From positions 1,488,001 to 1,552,000 of the forward strand of contig NZ_CP042171.1 of NCBI RefSeq assembly GCF_005938645.2: a DNA stretch of 64,000 nucleotides, read 5' to 3'. A program made the translations under genes and the position numbers. Below, piece by piece: positions 27,428 to 37,654 of this stretch. The DNA comes from Pedobacter sp. KBS0701. Lineage in GTDB: Bacteria > Bacteroidota > Bacteroidia > Sphingobacteriales > Sphingobacteriaceae. The notes beneath the pieces were generated by a model. It was not told the origin of the DNA, ran no database searches, and saw nothing but the letters and a program-made list of their open reading frames with translations. Positions within the stretch are counted from its first letter, which is position 1, and each line of letters begins with the position of its first letter.

Positions 27428-29635
27428 ATGACCAAACAGATAACCCTTTTAACTGCTTTGATGCTGATAAGCAATGTTTTATCAGCGCAGACTAAAAAAA
27501 CAAAATTTTTATATCAGGATGCGCGCCAGCCAGTTGAAGTGCGGATAAGCGACCTGCTGGGGAGGATGACTTTAGAAGAAAAGGTGATGCAGTTAAATCA
27601 GTACACCTTGGGCAGGAACGACAATGCCAATAACATGGCCGATCCGGTAAATGATATTCCGGCTGAAATTGGTTCATTGATCTATTTCAGCAGCAATGCG
27701 GAACTGCGCAACCGGGTGCAGCGAAGGGCTATGGAGCAAAGCCGCTTGGGAATTCCGATTATATTTGGTTATGATGTAATCCATGGTTTCAAAACCATTT
27801 ACCCGATATCGCTGGCACAGGCCTGCTCCTGGAACCCGGATTTGGTGCAGCAAGCTACAGCCGTAGCCGCTCAGGAGTCCAGAATGTCGGGGGTAGACTG
27901 GACATTCTCTCCCATGATTGATGTTGCCCGGGATGGACGCTGGGGCCGGGTTGCAGAAGGATATGGTGAAGATCCCTACACCAATGGCGTATTTGCTGTG
28001 GCTTCTGTAAAGGGATACCAGGGAAAAGACCTGTCGGGTCCGGTGAGCGTAGCCGCGTGCCTGAAACATTATGTGGGTTATGGTGCATCTGAAGCTGGCC
28101 GGGATTATGTGTATACAGAAATTTCCGATCAGACACTTTGGAATACTTATCTTCCTCCCTATGAAGCAGCTGTAAAGGCCGGAGCTGCAACTTTAATGAG
28201 TTCTTTCAATGATATCAGTGGTACACCAGGCACCGCAAATACTTACCTGCTGAGAACAGTTTTAAAAGAGCAGTGGAAGCACGATGGTTTTGTAGTTTCT
28301 GATTGGGGCGCAATAGAACAGCTTCGCAGTCAGGGGGTTGCTAAAGACAAGAAAGAGGCTGCCTTGAAAGCTTTTAATGCTGGTGTAGAGATGGATATGA
28401 TGAATCAAAGTTATGATAAACATCTTGCCGCATTGGTAAAGGAAGGGAAAGTAACACAGGGAGTCCTGGATGATGCGGTAAAAAGAGTCCTGCGCGTCAA
28501 ATTTCGTTTGGGCCTTTTTGACAAACCTTATACCCCAGAAATTCCGGAAAAGCAACGTTTTCTGTTGCCTCAAAGTCGCGCTATAGCAGACCGTCTGGCC
28601 GAAGAATCTATCGTATTGCTTAAGAACGGGCATAATGCTTTACCCTTAACAGCGGTGAAAAATATTGCCGTGATTGGCCCTATGTCTAACAGCAAATGGC
28701 ATTTGTTAGGCTCCTGGAGGGCGCACGGAAATGCCGAAGATGCCGGCACAATCTATGATAACATCAAACAGGAATTTGGAAATAAAGTGACGGTAACTAA
28801 TGCGCAGGGCTGCGATTTTGATGGCACAGACCAGTCAGGTTTTGCAGATGCAAACCGCCTGGCCCAAAATGCAGATGCAGTAGTAATTTGTTTGGGGGAG
28901 AAAGCTAACTGGAGCGGCGAAAATGCTTCCAGATCTTCTATTTCGCTACCAGCAATTCAGGAAGCGTTAGTGGCAGAATTGAAAAAAAGTGGTAAGCCGG
29001 TTATTTTACTGATTTCCAGTGGTCGCCCTTTGGATTTAAGCAGATTAGAACCCATGTGCGATGCCATCCTGAGTATGTGGCAACCGGGCACAACAGGGGG
29101 AAAGGCAATTGCCGAAGTATTATCTGGAAAAGCTAATCCCTCTGGTAAGCTGGCCATCACTTTCCCTTATTCCAGCGGCCAGATTCCAATTTATTACAAT
29201 CACCGTCAAAGTGCCCGCCCAAACCAGGGAAAATACCAGGACATTCCCAGTAAACCTTTGTATGAATTTGGCTATGGGTTGAGTTACACCACTTTCGACT
29301 ACGCTGAATTGAAAGCCTCTTCCTCGAGCATTAAAGTAAATGAAACTTTAACGGTAGAGGTTGCCGTAAAAAATACCGGAAACCGCGATGGAATGGAGAC
29401 CGTTCACTGGTATATATCGGATCCGGTGAGTAGCATTTCACGTCCGGTAAAGGAATTGAAGTTTTTCCAGAAACAATTCATCAGAAAGGGTGAAACAAAA
29501 GTGTTCAGTTTCCAGGTTGATCCAAAAAGAGATTTGGGCTTTGTGAATGCCCGAGGTGAGAAATTCGTTGAAGAAGGCGACTATTATATCATTGTTAAAG
29601 ACAAAAAGATAAAACTTGAGCTGCTGAAGGAATAA
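27428..29635 (+). CDS. bglX: GH3 beta-glucosidase (BglX type)
   Basis: A 735-residue family 3 enzyme with a signal peptide (cleavage near LSAQ-TK). Order: RISDLLGRMTLEEKVMQLNQ, (beta/alpha)8 domain with DWTFSPMIDVARDGRWGRVA and KHYVGYGASEAGRDY, and nucleophile Asp about 292 in FVVSDWGA. Then comes the alpha/beta sandwich domain (VVICLGEKANWSGENASR, with the probable acid/base Glu region) and a C-terminal fibronectin type III-like domain (about 630-720). Length and layout match periplasmic BglX-type beta-glucosidases that cut terminal beta-glucose or beta-xylose. It is the last gene of block 1; box 2 starts 75 bp after its stop. Confidence 0.94.
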   Translation: MTKQITLLTALMLISNVLSAQTKKTKFLYQDARQPVEVRISDLLGRMTLEEKVMQLNQYTLGRNDNANNMADPVNDIPAEIGSLIYFSSNAELRNRVQRRAMEQSRLGIPIIFGYDVIHGFKTIYPISLAQACSWNPDLVQQATAVAAQESRMSGVDWTFSPMIDVARDGRWGRVAEGYGEDPYTNGVFAVASVKGYQGKDLSGPVSVAACLKHYVGYGASEAGRDYVYTEISDQTLWNTYLPPYEAAVKAGAATLMSSFNDISGTPGTANTYLLRTVLKEQWKHDGFVVSDWGAIEQLRSQGVAKDKKEAALKAFNAGVEMDMMNQSYDKHLAALVKEGKVTQGVLDDAVKRVLRVKFRLGLFDKPYTPEIPEKQRFLLPQSRAIADRLAEESIVLLKNGHNALPLTAVKNIAVIGPMSNSKWHLLGSWRAHGNAEDAGTIYDNIKQEFGNKVTVTNAQGCDFDGTDQSGFADANRLAQNADAVVICLGEKANWSGENASRSSISLPAIQEALVAELKKSGKPVILLISSGRPLDLSRLEPMCDAILSMWQPGTTGGKAIAEVLSGKANPSGKLAITFPYSSGQIPIYYNHRQSARPNQGKYQDIPSKPLYEFGYGLSYTTFDYAELKASSSSIKVNETLTVEVAVKNTGNRDGMETVHWYISDPVSSISRPVKELKFFQKQFIRKGETKVFSFQVDPKRDLGFVNARGEKFVEEGDYYIIVKDKKIKLELLKE

Positions 29636-29709
29636 TTCTTCCTCAGCGGCCTAACCGGCAACAGTATGCTGTGCTGTTGAATAACAAAAATGATTTTCTG
29701 GCCTGTATT

Positions 29710-29774
29710 GTACAAAAGTAAACCATTTCCGTACAAAAACGAACCCTTCACACTATGGTTTAGAACTAGTTTTG
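29710..29774 (+). promoter_or_regulatory. Regulon box 2 plus -7 promoter element
   Basis: Half-sites GTACAAAAGTAAACC (29710-29724) and GTACAAAAACGAACC (29731-29745), linked by ATTTCC, followed by C at 29746. The -7 element TAGTTTTG is at 29767-29774, 20 bp after the box. It drives the SusC-SusD-SusE-DUF4832 block. Confidence 0.88.
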
Positions 29775-30076
29775 TGCTAACCAGATATAAGAACCAAATA
29801 TGAGGAGCACAGTACAGATCATTAATTTTACCTTAGCATACATTCCGGTAAAGGCTAAGCTGAGGTTTGCCGGCATACCTCAAAAATCGCCAATGCGATT
29901 CGCGGTAAAACCAGATTTTAATGCCGCGCTGTTTCCTCTTTTAAAAAAACAACCATAAAAGGCTTCAAATTTAACAGTAAGCCACCAGACCCCTGAACTT
30001 CAAAACACGCTGTTAAGTTTTCCATGACAGTGCACAGGAAATAAATAATTCAAATACTAACCATATATCACGCTAA
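29775..30076 (+). promoter_or_regulatory. Structured 5' leader with short ORF, block 2
   Basis: The SusC mRNA would have a leader of about 300 nt. It holds a 52-codon ORF (29800-29958, starting MRSTVQIINF) and two adjacent hairpins (CTTAGC 29832-29837 with GCTAAG 29854-29859; TGAGGT 29861-29866 with ACCTCA 29877-29882). A 14-mer CTAACCATATATCA sits 6 nt before the SusC start (30057-30070) and is shared exactly with the block 3 leader at 46920-46933. Whether the ORF is translated or the leader is regulatory is unknown. Confidence 0.45.
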
Positions 30077-33067
30077 ATGATTAAAAAAATACAAATCAAA
30101 CTTAAAGGCTACATTACAACGCTGGTGCTGTTATTATTCATACACGTTAGTTATGCGCAAGACCAGAAAAAAGTTACAGGTAAAGTTACCGACGAAAAAG
30201 GAGAGGTGCTCGTTGGGGTTTCCGTGAGGGTTAAAGGCAGCAATACGGGCACTTCAACTGATAAAGATGGTAATTATACCCTGCAGGCTGCCCCTGCTGC
30301 CATTTTGGTATTTTCCTATGTTGGCTTCAGTAACCAGGAAGCGGGCGTAAACGCTACGGGAGTAGTTAACATAAAAATGGCAGGAGATAAACAACTCGAC
30401 GAAGTTGTAGTGGTAGGTTATGGTACAGCCAAAAAAAAGGATCTCACAGGTGGACTAGCAGTAGTAGGTAAGGAGCAGATCAATATGGTTTCTACCCCGA
30501 ACTTAATGGATCGTCTGGTTGGTCAGGTAGCTGGTTTCAATATCACTACAGGTAATGCCGCCCCCGGACAAGACCAGACATTACTGATCCGCGGCGAAAA
30601 CTCACTATCCGCCAGCAACAATCCATTAATCATTTTAGATGGAATTCCATATAGCGGCTCGCTTGTAGACCTCGACCCGAATAACATCGAAAACCTCACT
30701 ATTTTAAAGGACGCTTCAGCGGTCGCTATCTATGGTTCACGTGGCTCAAACGGGGTTATCCTTATTCAAACCAAAAGAGGGATACTGGGTAAGGCACAGG
30801 TAAATTATAAAGGACAGTTGGGATTTGCAGAACCCATGCAGCGAATTGATGTGATGGGACCCAATGAATACATCAGGTTTAAACAGGATATCGGCAGATT
30901 AAGATTAGGCTATACCGGCGAACAGCTTGATCCAATTGCCGGAAACATCATAAGCGTTACTGAACGTGAAAATTACAAGAACGGAATTACCAGCAACTGG
31001 CAGGATTACATCTTTCAGAGGGGGATCACCATGGATCATCAGTTGAGTATCTCAGGCGGTACGCAAAATACCAAATACATGGCGGCTGCATCGTCGCTTA
31101 GTCAGGAGGGGGTAGTTTATAATTCGAAACTTTCCAGATTAAACGTTACGGCCAACATTGATCAGACTTTCAATAACTGGTTAACCGTAGGCATTGGCAC
31201 ACAGTTTACGCAAAGAAGTGATGGAGGAATTACCCCAAACATCGAACACGCAATTAAACAAAGCCCGTACGGAAAGTATAAAGATGCCGCAGGTTATTAC
31301 GTTGCAGAGCCAATGGAATATTCGCTGATTGTAAATCCAATGCGTAATGTTAATGCAGATCAGGATCGGATTAACCGTAGTTTTTTCCTTACCGGTTATG
31401 CTGATCTCAAACTGCCGGTGAAAGGCTTAACTGCCAGATCAAACTTTGGTTATAATTACCGTAACGGATTTACAGGAACCTATTATGGCCGCGATACTTT
31501 TGATGGAAGAGAACAGGCAGGTTTAGTGGGAGGGAAAGCAAGCGTTAGCAACAATCAGTATAACGATTATACCTGGGAGAATATCCTTAAGTACGAGCGT
31601 ACTTTCGGCGATCACCGTATTGATGCTACAGGTTTATTCAGTATGAACCAGACCAGAAGTGTAAATACCACTCAAAATGGAGAAGGCTTTGTTACCGATG
31701 ATACGGGTTACTTCATCATGGGTAATGCCAGCCGTAACATTACAAACGTTTCCGGTATTTCAGAAACAGCCATGTTATCCTACATGGGGCGCCTCAATTA
31801 CGCCTATAAAGGCAAATACCTGGCTACATTTACCGGCCGCACAGATGGAGCTTCCGTATTCGCGGTAAACAGAAAATATGCTTTTTTTCCTTCAGCAGCT
31901 TTGGCCTGGAACATCAGCGAAGAAAAGTTTGTAAAAGATAATATAAACTGGATTGATCTGGTAAAACTAAGGGTTTCTTACGGAGCTAATGGTAATCAGG
32001 CAATAACAGCTTACAGAACCTTAGACCGCCTGAATTCAAGTGTGAAATATACCTGGGGAGATGGAAGCACTGCGGTTAATACCGCTTACCTGGCAGGCGA
32101 TGGTGTCGGAAATCCTAATTTGAAATGGGAAACTACTTATACAACCAATGTCGGCCTTGATTTTCAATTGTTTAAAAATCGCCTGAGCGGAACAATTGAT
32201 GCCTATCTCTCCAATACAAAAGATTTATTAATGATTCGCACGGTGCCTATCATGAACGGTTACAGTCGCATCTGGGATAATATCGGGCAAACCCAGAATA
32301 AGGGCTTCGAGGTTACGCTGAATTCGCTTAACATCAATTCGGAAAATTTTAAATGGAATTCAACAGCCGTGTTTTCTTTGGATCGCGACAAGATTGTGGA
32401 ACTTAGAGGCGATGGCCTGGATGATATCGGTAACAACTGGTTCATTGGCAAGCCCCTGAGGGTTTTCTATGATTACAATATGATCGGAATCTGGCAAAAG
32501 GGAGAGAACTATGCCCCTCAGCCGGGAGCAGGCGCCGGAGCTGCGAAACTGGAGGATGTGGATGGTAACGGAAAAATAGAACTCGCCGACAGGAAAGTAA
32601 TCGGCTCAAAAATGCCAAGGTATACTGCTTCATTCAGCAACCGTTTCAGCTATAAAAATTTTTATATGTCTGCCCTGCTTACCGGTGTATTCGGTGTATG
32701 GCGTGATGATCACATGGCCAACATAGGCGCATGGACATTTGGCATCACGAACTATGTTCATCAAGCCAATTACTGGACCCCTGAAAATCCTGGTGCAACC
32801 ATTGTTTCGCCGGGGTATACCAATAGTCTTGGGCATGGTTACTATAAGAAAGTTAACTATGTACAGGTGAAAAACATCACACTTGGTTACCGGGTAGCAC
32901 CACAACTGGCTAAAAAAGTTGGAGTAAGTGGAATTGATGTGAACGTCAGTGTGAATAATCTTGATACCTTCTCCAACATCAGGCAGGTACTCAATTATGA
33001 CAATACCTGGATGGCCTCTTACCCCACTGCCCGCTCTTATATGTTCGGCTTAAATGTTAACTTCTAA
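30077..33067 (+). CDS. SusC-family TonB-dependent glycan transporter (block 2)
   Basis: A 996-residue outer-membrane transporter with a signal peptide (cleavage near SYAQ-DQ). A carboxypeptidase-regulatory-like beta domain (about 32-105, KVTGKVTDEKGEVLVGVSVR) is followed by the TonB box DEVVVVGYG (about 110-118). The plug domain follows with LIRGENSLSASNNPLIILDG and ILKDASAVAIYGSRGSNGVI, and then a 22-strand barrel ending AYPTARSYMFGLNVNF-like SYPTARSYMFGLNVNF. It imports oligosaccharides bound by its SusD partner, encoded 13 bp downstream. It is the first gene of the block after box 2. Confidence 0.96.
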   Translation: MIKKIQIKLKGYITTLVLLLFIHVSYAQDQKKVTGKVTDEKGEVLVGVSVRVKGSNTGTSTDKDGNYTLQAAPAAILVFSYVGFSNQEAGVNATGVVNIKMAGDKQLDEVVVVGYGTAKKKDLTGGLAVVGKEQINMVSTPNLMDRLVGQVAGFNITTGNAAPGQDQTLLIRGENSLSASNNPLIILDGIPYSGSLVDLDPNNIENLTILKDASAVAIYGSRGSNGVILIQTKRGILGKAQVNYKGQLGFAEPMQRIDVMGPNEYIRFKQDIGRLRLGYTGEQLDPIAGNIISVTERENYKNGITSNWQDYIFQRGITMDHQLSISGGTQNTKYMAAASSLSQEGVVYNSKLSRLNVTANIDQTFNNWLTVGIGTQFTQRSDGGITPNIEHAIKQSPYGKYKDAAGYYVAEPMEYSLIVNPMRNVNADQDRINRSFFLTGYADLKLPVKGLTARSNFGYNYRNGFTGTYYGRDTFDGREQAGLVGGKASVSNNQYNDYTWENILKYERTFGDHRIDATGLFSMNQTRSVNTTQNGEGFVTDDTGYFIMGNASRNITNVSGISETAMLSYMGRLNYAYKGKYLATFTGRTDGASVFAVNRKYAFFPSAALAWNISEEKFVKDNINWIDLVKLRVSYGANGNQAITAYRTLDRLNSSVKYTWGDGSTAVNTAYLAGDGVGNPNLKWETTYTTNVGLDFQLFKNRLSGTIDAYLSNTKDLLMIRTVPIMNGYSRIWDNIGQTQNKGFEVTLNSLNINSENFKWNSTAVFSLDRDKIVELRGDGLDDIGNNWFIGKPLRVFYDYNMIGIWQKGENYAPQPGAGAGAAKLEDVDGNGKIELADRKVIGSKMPRYTASFSNRFSYKNFYMSALLTGVFGVWRDDHMANIGAWTFGITNYVHQANYWTPENPGATIVSPGYTNSLGHGYYKKVNYVQVKNITLGYRVAPQLAKKVGVSGIDVNVSVNNLDTFSNIRQVLNYDNTWMASYPTARSYMFGLNVNF

Positions 33068-33080
33068 CCCATTACACAAC

Positions 33081-34727
33081 ATGAAAATTATTATAAAAAC
33101 AAGCCTGGCACTTATAATGCTACTCTCAGTAAGTGGTTGTAAAAAGTTTTTGGTAGAAGAATTAAAATCAGAACTGGCACCAACCAATACTTATACCAGT
33201 ACTTATGGATTTGAAGTTGGCAGTGCCGGATTGTATGCGCTAACCCGGTCTGAATACAATACTTATGGTGAAGGTGGTGCTTTCATTCACAATGGTGCCT
33301 GTCCGTACGAAGCTTTACAGGCGGGAACAGATATCGCCGATGTGATTAATAGTGATGCATCGTTATTGCCATTTGCCAATCTTACGCTTGCTTCTTCCGA
33401 TCGTTTTGTAGGGACTTACTGGAACTGGGCTTACAGCCTGATTTCCTCTGCTAATCTCATGTTGGTTTATGCTGAAAAAAATACCAACTGGGATAGCCCA
33501 TCTGATAAAGCCCGTTTTCAGGCTGAAGCACGTTTCTTCCGGGCCTATGCATACCGGTATCTGATATACCTTTATGGTGATGTACCCTATGTAGAAACCA
33601 TATTATACGATTTTAAACTCAATTTTACCCGCTCACCAAAGGCTGAAGTGCTGGGGCATATTATTGACGACCTGAAATTTGCAACAGAAAATCTTCCGGC
33701 AAATCCAGATCAGGTGAAAGATGGAAAGCTGACTAAGTGGGCTGCTTATCATTTGCTAAGTGAGATGTATCTACTCAACAAAGAATATGAACCTGCTGCA
33801 CAGGCCGCTCTCGCAGTGATTAATAGCGGTTATTATAACCTTATGAAAACCCGTTTCGGAGCCGGTAAAGATAAGGCTGGCGATGTATTTAGTGATTTGT
33901 TCGTGGAAAATAACCAGAACAGAACAAAAAATGCCAATAAAGAAAGCATCTGGGTATTACAGTTTGAATTTAATACCGTTGGTGGTGGAACAAACTCTGA
34001 CGACTGGACGCGCAGGGCGTGGATTCCAAACTATTCTTCCATTACCGGATTTGTATTGGCTGACACGCTGGGTGGGCGTGGACTGGCGCAGTTAACCCCA
34101 ATGAAATGGTGGGTTGGCACTACAGGTACCAATGCAACAGGCAACGTACCCGGTATATTTGAAACCGCTGATATTCGTAATTCAAACTATAACATCAAAC
34201 GCAACTGGTATTATAACAACCCCGGAGAAACATCTTTATATGGTAAAAAAGCAAATATTACCGAGCAAACCTGGTTCTCAACAAAAACTTTGTTTCCTGC
34301 CATCACAAAATTTTTCTACGGCCGTGCCGAAAATCTTAGTTTAACAGGCAGTTACAAAGACCGTATGAAATTCCGCCTGGCGGAAACTTATCTATTACTG
34401 GCAGAAGCCTACCTGGGGCAGGGCAATCCATCGAGAGCAGCCGATGCCGTGAATGAAGTCCGTAAGCGTGCCGGTGCTTCAGTAATCACCGCCAGTCAGA
34501 TGACGATAGATTTTCTCCTCGATGAGCGTATTCGTGAATTGGTGGGAGAAGAAACCCGCCGGTTCACGCTGATCCGTACAGGTAAACTGGTTGACCGTGT
34601 AAAACTTTATAATGCAGCAATCAAAGATAAAATCATGGATTTTCATAACCTCTGGCCCGTTCCACAGGCAATTATAGATGCCAACAGGGAAGCACCTTTT
34701 CCACAAAATCCTGGTTACGGTAAATAA
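33081..34727 (+). CDS. SusD/RagB-family glycan-binding lipoprotein (block 2)
   Basis: A 548-residue lipoprotein when started at ATG 33081, giving MKIIIKTSLALIMLLSVSGC with the lipidated Cys; an ATG 27 bp upstream overlaps SusC and adds a non-signal extension. The N-terminal SusD domain (AEARFFRAYAYRYLIYLYGD) and the C-terminal part (LRLAETYLLLAEAYLGQGNP-like FRLAETYLLLAEAYLGQG, then VRKRAG, DERIRELVGEETRRFTLIRT, FPQNPGY) are all present. It forms the lid of the SusC channel at the cell surface. Confidence 0.95.
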   Translation: MKIIIKTSLALIMLLSVSGCKKFLVEELKSELAPTNTYTSTYGFEVGSAGLYALTRSEYNTYGEGGAFIHNGACPYEALQAGTDIADVINSDASLLPFANLTLASSDRFVGTYWNWAYSLISSANLMLVYAEKNTNWDSPSDKARFQAEARFFRAYAYRYLIYLYGDVPYVETILYDFKLNFTRSPKAEVLGHIIDDLKFATENLPANPDQVKDGKLTKWAAYHLLSEMYLLNKEYEPAAQAALAVINSGYYNLMKTRFGAGKDKAGDVFSDLFVENNQNRTKNANKESIWVLQFEFNTVGGGTNSDDWTRRAWIPNYSSITGFVLADTLGGRGLAQLTPMKWWVGTTGTNATGNVPGIFETADIRNSNYNIKRNWYYNNPGETSLYGKKANITEQTWFSTKTLFPAITKFFYGRAENLSLTGSYKDRMKFRLAETYLLLAEAYLGQGNPSRAADAVNEVRKRAGASVITASQMTIDFLLDERIRELVGEETRRFTLIRTGKLVDRVKLYNAAIKDKIMDFHNLWPVPQAIIDANREAPFPQNPGYGK

Positions 34728-34791
34728 TGATGAACCTGCAACTACCTTGAAAATAGCATAACCATTAATTACACTCCATATTCATTTAAGG

Positions 34792-36015
34792 ATGAAAAGA
34801 AATAAATATTTATATAAAATAATGCCTTTGGTATTACTGATAATTGGTTTGGTTGCCTGTAAAAAGGGCATCAATGATATCGGAAAAGTTCAGGAACAAC
34901 TGGTTATTATGCCCTCGTCAGAAAGCATTGTACTTGACGAGAACAACCTGTCCAAAAATATTATCACATTTAACTGGAAGCCTGCCCGGCCGCAATCGGA
35001 TGACCATCTGGTATCTTATACCACTAAGCTGGATGTGGTCGGGAATAATTTCGGCTCTTCTACAGCGATTATGAACTATGAGGATGACGGGACTTTTAGC
35101 AGAAGTTTTACTTCCGAACAATTGCAGAATTGGGCCAGTCAGAAATGGGGAATCCCCAACAATAAAGTATTTACTTTAGAGTTCAGGGTTGTTGCCCAAT
35201 GGGAAGGAGGCGCCACTTTCGAAGCTCCCGAAGTACGAACGGTACAAATTAAAGTAACACCAATTAAAGCTGTCGTTTTTGATGCAGACAAAATTTTTTT
35301 ATCAGGAAGTGCTGTGCCTGGTATAAACAAGGTTGAAATGACAAAAACATTCGAAAACCTGAATCAGTACGCTTACGTATTGAACCTTCAGCCTGGTGAT
35401 TTACAGATTCCGGTAGACTATAAAGGTGCAACCAACTATATCGCTTCTGCTGATGCAAATACAGCTTTACAAGATGGCAGTGCGGTGGCCATAAAAACCA
35501 GGGAAACCGCATTTTCATGGAAGATAGAAACCGCCGGACAATACCGGGTAGTGGTAAATATGCAAAAAGCAACTGCCACCATCTATTCGCCCCTGCAGGC
35601 CTTAACCCCAAAAGTGGTAAACTGGACAGGCGACGGATCGGTAGCTCAAACCACAACCATTACCGATTTATGGATGCACGGCGCGATCAACAGTTTTGGT
35701 ACACCAATAAAAATGGAATGCAGGGTGAGTTTAGCCGACCCGCAAATCCTGGTTTACACGGGAGCAAGGGTTGGAAAAACAAAATTCATTGTTTACGGTG
35801 GCACAGATAACAATAAAAATCTTGCCTACGCCTTTAGTGCCCCGCTTTCAGCCACTAATACTGCGCAAGACCTTACATTGGTGCAGGGAACAGTAGCTAC
35901 GCTATCCGGAGGGTCAACAAGTGCACAGCGAAACTCATACTACACCATCCCGTCAGGCACTAATGTGCTGGTACTCGACCTGCGTAATATGACTATTCTC
36001 TCAGAAAAAAGATAG
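34792..36015 (+). CDS. SusE/SusF-like surface glycan-binding lipoprotein
   Basis: A 407-residue lipoprotein (MKRNKYLYKIMPLVLLIIGL then VAC-KK). The N-terminal SusE-type immunoglobulin-like domain (about 30-155) includes ITFNWKPARPQSDDHLVSYT and FTLEFRVVAQW, followed by two beta-sandwich repeats (about 165-270 and 275-405) with AFSWKIETAGQYRVVVNMQK and a matching terminal YYTIPSGTNVLVLDLRNMTI. This resembles SusE/SusF glycan-binding proteins found directly after SusD. It is expected on the cell surface next to SusCD. Ligand unknown. Confidence 0.82.
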   Translation: MKRNKYLYKIMPLVLLIIGLVACKKGINDIGKVQEQLVIMPSSESIVLDENNLSKNIITFNWKPARPQSDDHLVSYTTKLDVVGNNFGSSTAIMNYEDDGTFSRSFTSEQLQNWASQKWGIPNNKVFTLEFRVVAQWEGGATFEAPEVRTVQIKVTPIKAVVFDADKIFLSGSAVPGINKVEMTKTFENLNQYAYVLNLQPGDLQIPVDYKGATNYIASADANTALQDGSAVAIKTRETAFSWKIETAGQYRVVVNMQKATATIYSPLQALTPKVVNWTGDGSVAQTTTITDLWMHGAINSFGTPIKMECRVSLADPQILVYTGARVGKTKFIVYGGTDNNKNLAYAFSAPLSATNTAQDLTLVQGTVATLSGGSTSAQRNSYYTIPSGTNVLVLDLRNMTILSEKR

Positions 36016-36067
36016 ATCTCCATCAAAACAGTGAATCATTTATCAATCACATTAAGATTTTAAAAAG

Positions 36068-37630
36068 ATGAAAACATTAAATTATAAATCAATCCTATCG
36101 CAAATTGCGATGACCCTGATATGTATCATGGTATTTGCATGTAAAAAAAGCGGATCTGAGGAAATTACCAAAGCCGAAGGTACATTGGTTAAACCCAATT
36201 ATAACAGAAGTACGATGTTCAGAAACCCGTTAAACGGCTGGGTGATGTATGGTTCAGGTTCTGGTTCAGCCAGCTACTGGGACACAGAATATTACGTGCC
36301 GGATCTTGGGAAAAAAGTAAAAGCGATTGATTATGCTTCCGCTTGCTACATCCGTACCAGTTGGGCCACTTTTAACCCGGCCAACGGCGTTTATGCCTGG
36401 AGAGATCCAAGCACCGCAATTTATAAAATGATCAAAGCAGCAAACGATAAAGGTTTGCCCATTGCTTTCCGTTTTGTGGCCGACGGGCAGGATCAGGGCC
36501 TTAACACACCGCAGTTTGTGATTGATGCAGGTGCCAGGTATTATCTGGCAGATAGTAAATTCCCGGATCGGAAATCTCCCTATCCACAGGATCCGGTTTT
36601 TCAGCAATACTATGCCAAATTTATTCAGGCGTTGGCCGAAGATTTTAACGATCCGAAGCGTACATCGTTTATTGATGGTTATGGACTTGGGAAATGGGGT
36701 GAGGGGCATGGTGTGATATATGAAGATCCCAATACCGCTACAGCGGCCAATACCGAAAAATATAAAACCGAAGTAATGGACTGGATTACATCTTTATATT
36801 CCAGGTATTTCACTAAGGTGCCTTTGATGATGACTTATCATCGTTTAATTGCGGATCCGGCCAGTGGAGGTTCGGTTAATGCCAATAGCACCCGTTTGCT
36901 GGAAATGGCAATCAACAAGGGATATAGTCTTCGTCAGGATGCATTCGGAATGACAGATTATTATCAAAGCTGGGAAAAGAATTTTGCAAAAACCTGGAAC
37001 TTTAAACGTCCTATTATTATGGAAGGTGGCTGGATTACCAGCGGTACACACCGTTACTGGATTGATCCGAGTGGAAAATACAGGGAGGGGCATCCCGAAG
37101 ATGTACGCCAGGGCGAGTTTGATTCGTCGGCAGAAGCTTGCGTGAACATGATGGATTTCCGCATTGGTGATATCGAATCCTGGTTCTCAAAAGCTTTCAA
37201 CCTCACTCAGCGTTTCATCTCTGAAGGTGGATATCGCTTATACCCGGATCAGGTTTACCTGCCCGAAAAAGTGAATAGCGGAGCAGAAGCAACGATTACC
37301 CACCGGTGGAGAAACATGGGATGGGGTTATTTTCCAAACAACATTCCGCAATGGAATTACAAGTATAAAGTAGCCTTTGCACTTTTAGATGGCAATGGAA
37401 ATGTAAAGAAGGTAATTATTGATACCAAAGCCGAACCTTCTGCCTGGCTGAAAAATAGTCCGGCTACCTACGAACTAAAAGCAAACATAGGAGTTCCTGC
37501 CGGAAGTTATACCTGGGCGGTAGCAATTGTTGATACCACAAAAGAAAACCAGCCAGGAATAAAACTTGCCGTAAATGGTGATATCACTTCTACAGGATGG
37601 CTGAAACTTATGGATGTAGCTATTCAATAA
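36068..37630 (+). CDS. DUF4874/DUF4832 lipoprotein, candidate (beta/alpha)8 glycosidase
   Basis: A 520-residue lipoprotein (type II signal ending VFAC-KK). The N-terminal DUF4874 part (about 40-220) contains NPLNGWVMYG, DYASACYIRTSWATFNP, YAWRD and PIAFRFVADGQDQG. The C-terminal DUF4832 part (about 225-500) contains YSLRQDAFGMTDYYQSWEK, PIIMEGGW, GTHRYW, and HRWRNMGWGYFPNNIPQWNY, a beta-domain start. Glu about 212 in GKWGEGH and Glu about 319 in MEGGW are 107 residues apart, as in the paralogue at 58623. This is the place of acid/base (strand 4) and nucleophile (strand 7) in clan GH-A. No activity is known to me for the family; glycosidase function is an inference. Confidence 0.85.
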   Translation: MKTLNYKSILSQIAMTLICIMVFACKKSGSEEITKAEGTLVKPNYNRSTMFRNPLNGWVMYGSGSGSASYWDTEYYVPDLGKKVKAIDYASACYIRTSWATFNPANGVYAWRDPSTAIYKMIKAANDKGLPIAFRFVADGQDQGLNTPQFVIDAGARYYLADSKFPDRKSPYPQDPVFQQYYAKFIQALAEDFNDPKRTSFIDGYGLGKWGEGHGVIYEDPNTATAANTEKYKTEVMDWITSLYSRYFTKVPLMMTYHRLIADPASGGSVNANSTRLLEMAINKGYSLRQDAFGMTDYYQSWEKNFAKTWNFKRPIIMEGGWITSGTHRYWIDPSGKYREGHPEDVRQGEFDSSAEACVNMMDFRIGDIESWFSKAFNLTQRFISEGGYRLYPDQVYLPEKVNSGAEATITHRWRNMGWGYFPNNIPQWNYKYKVAFALLDGNGNVKKVIIDTKAEPSAWLKNSPATYELKANIGVPAGSYTWAVAIVDTTKENQPGIKLAVNGDITSTGWLKLMDVAIQ

Positions 37631-37654
37631 TCGCAGTTTAAAGTGGCTGTATTA

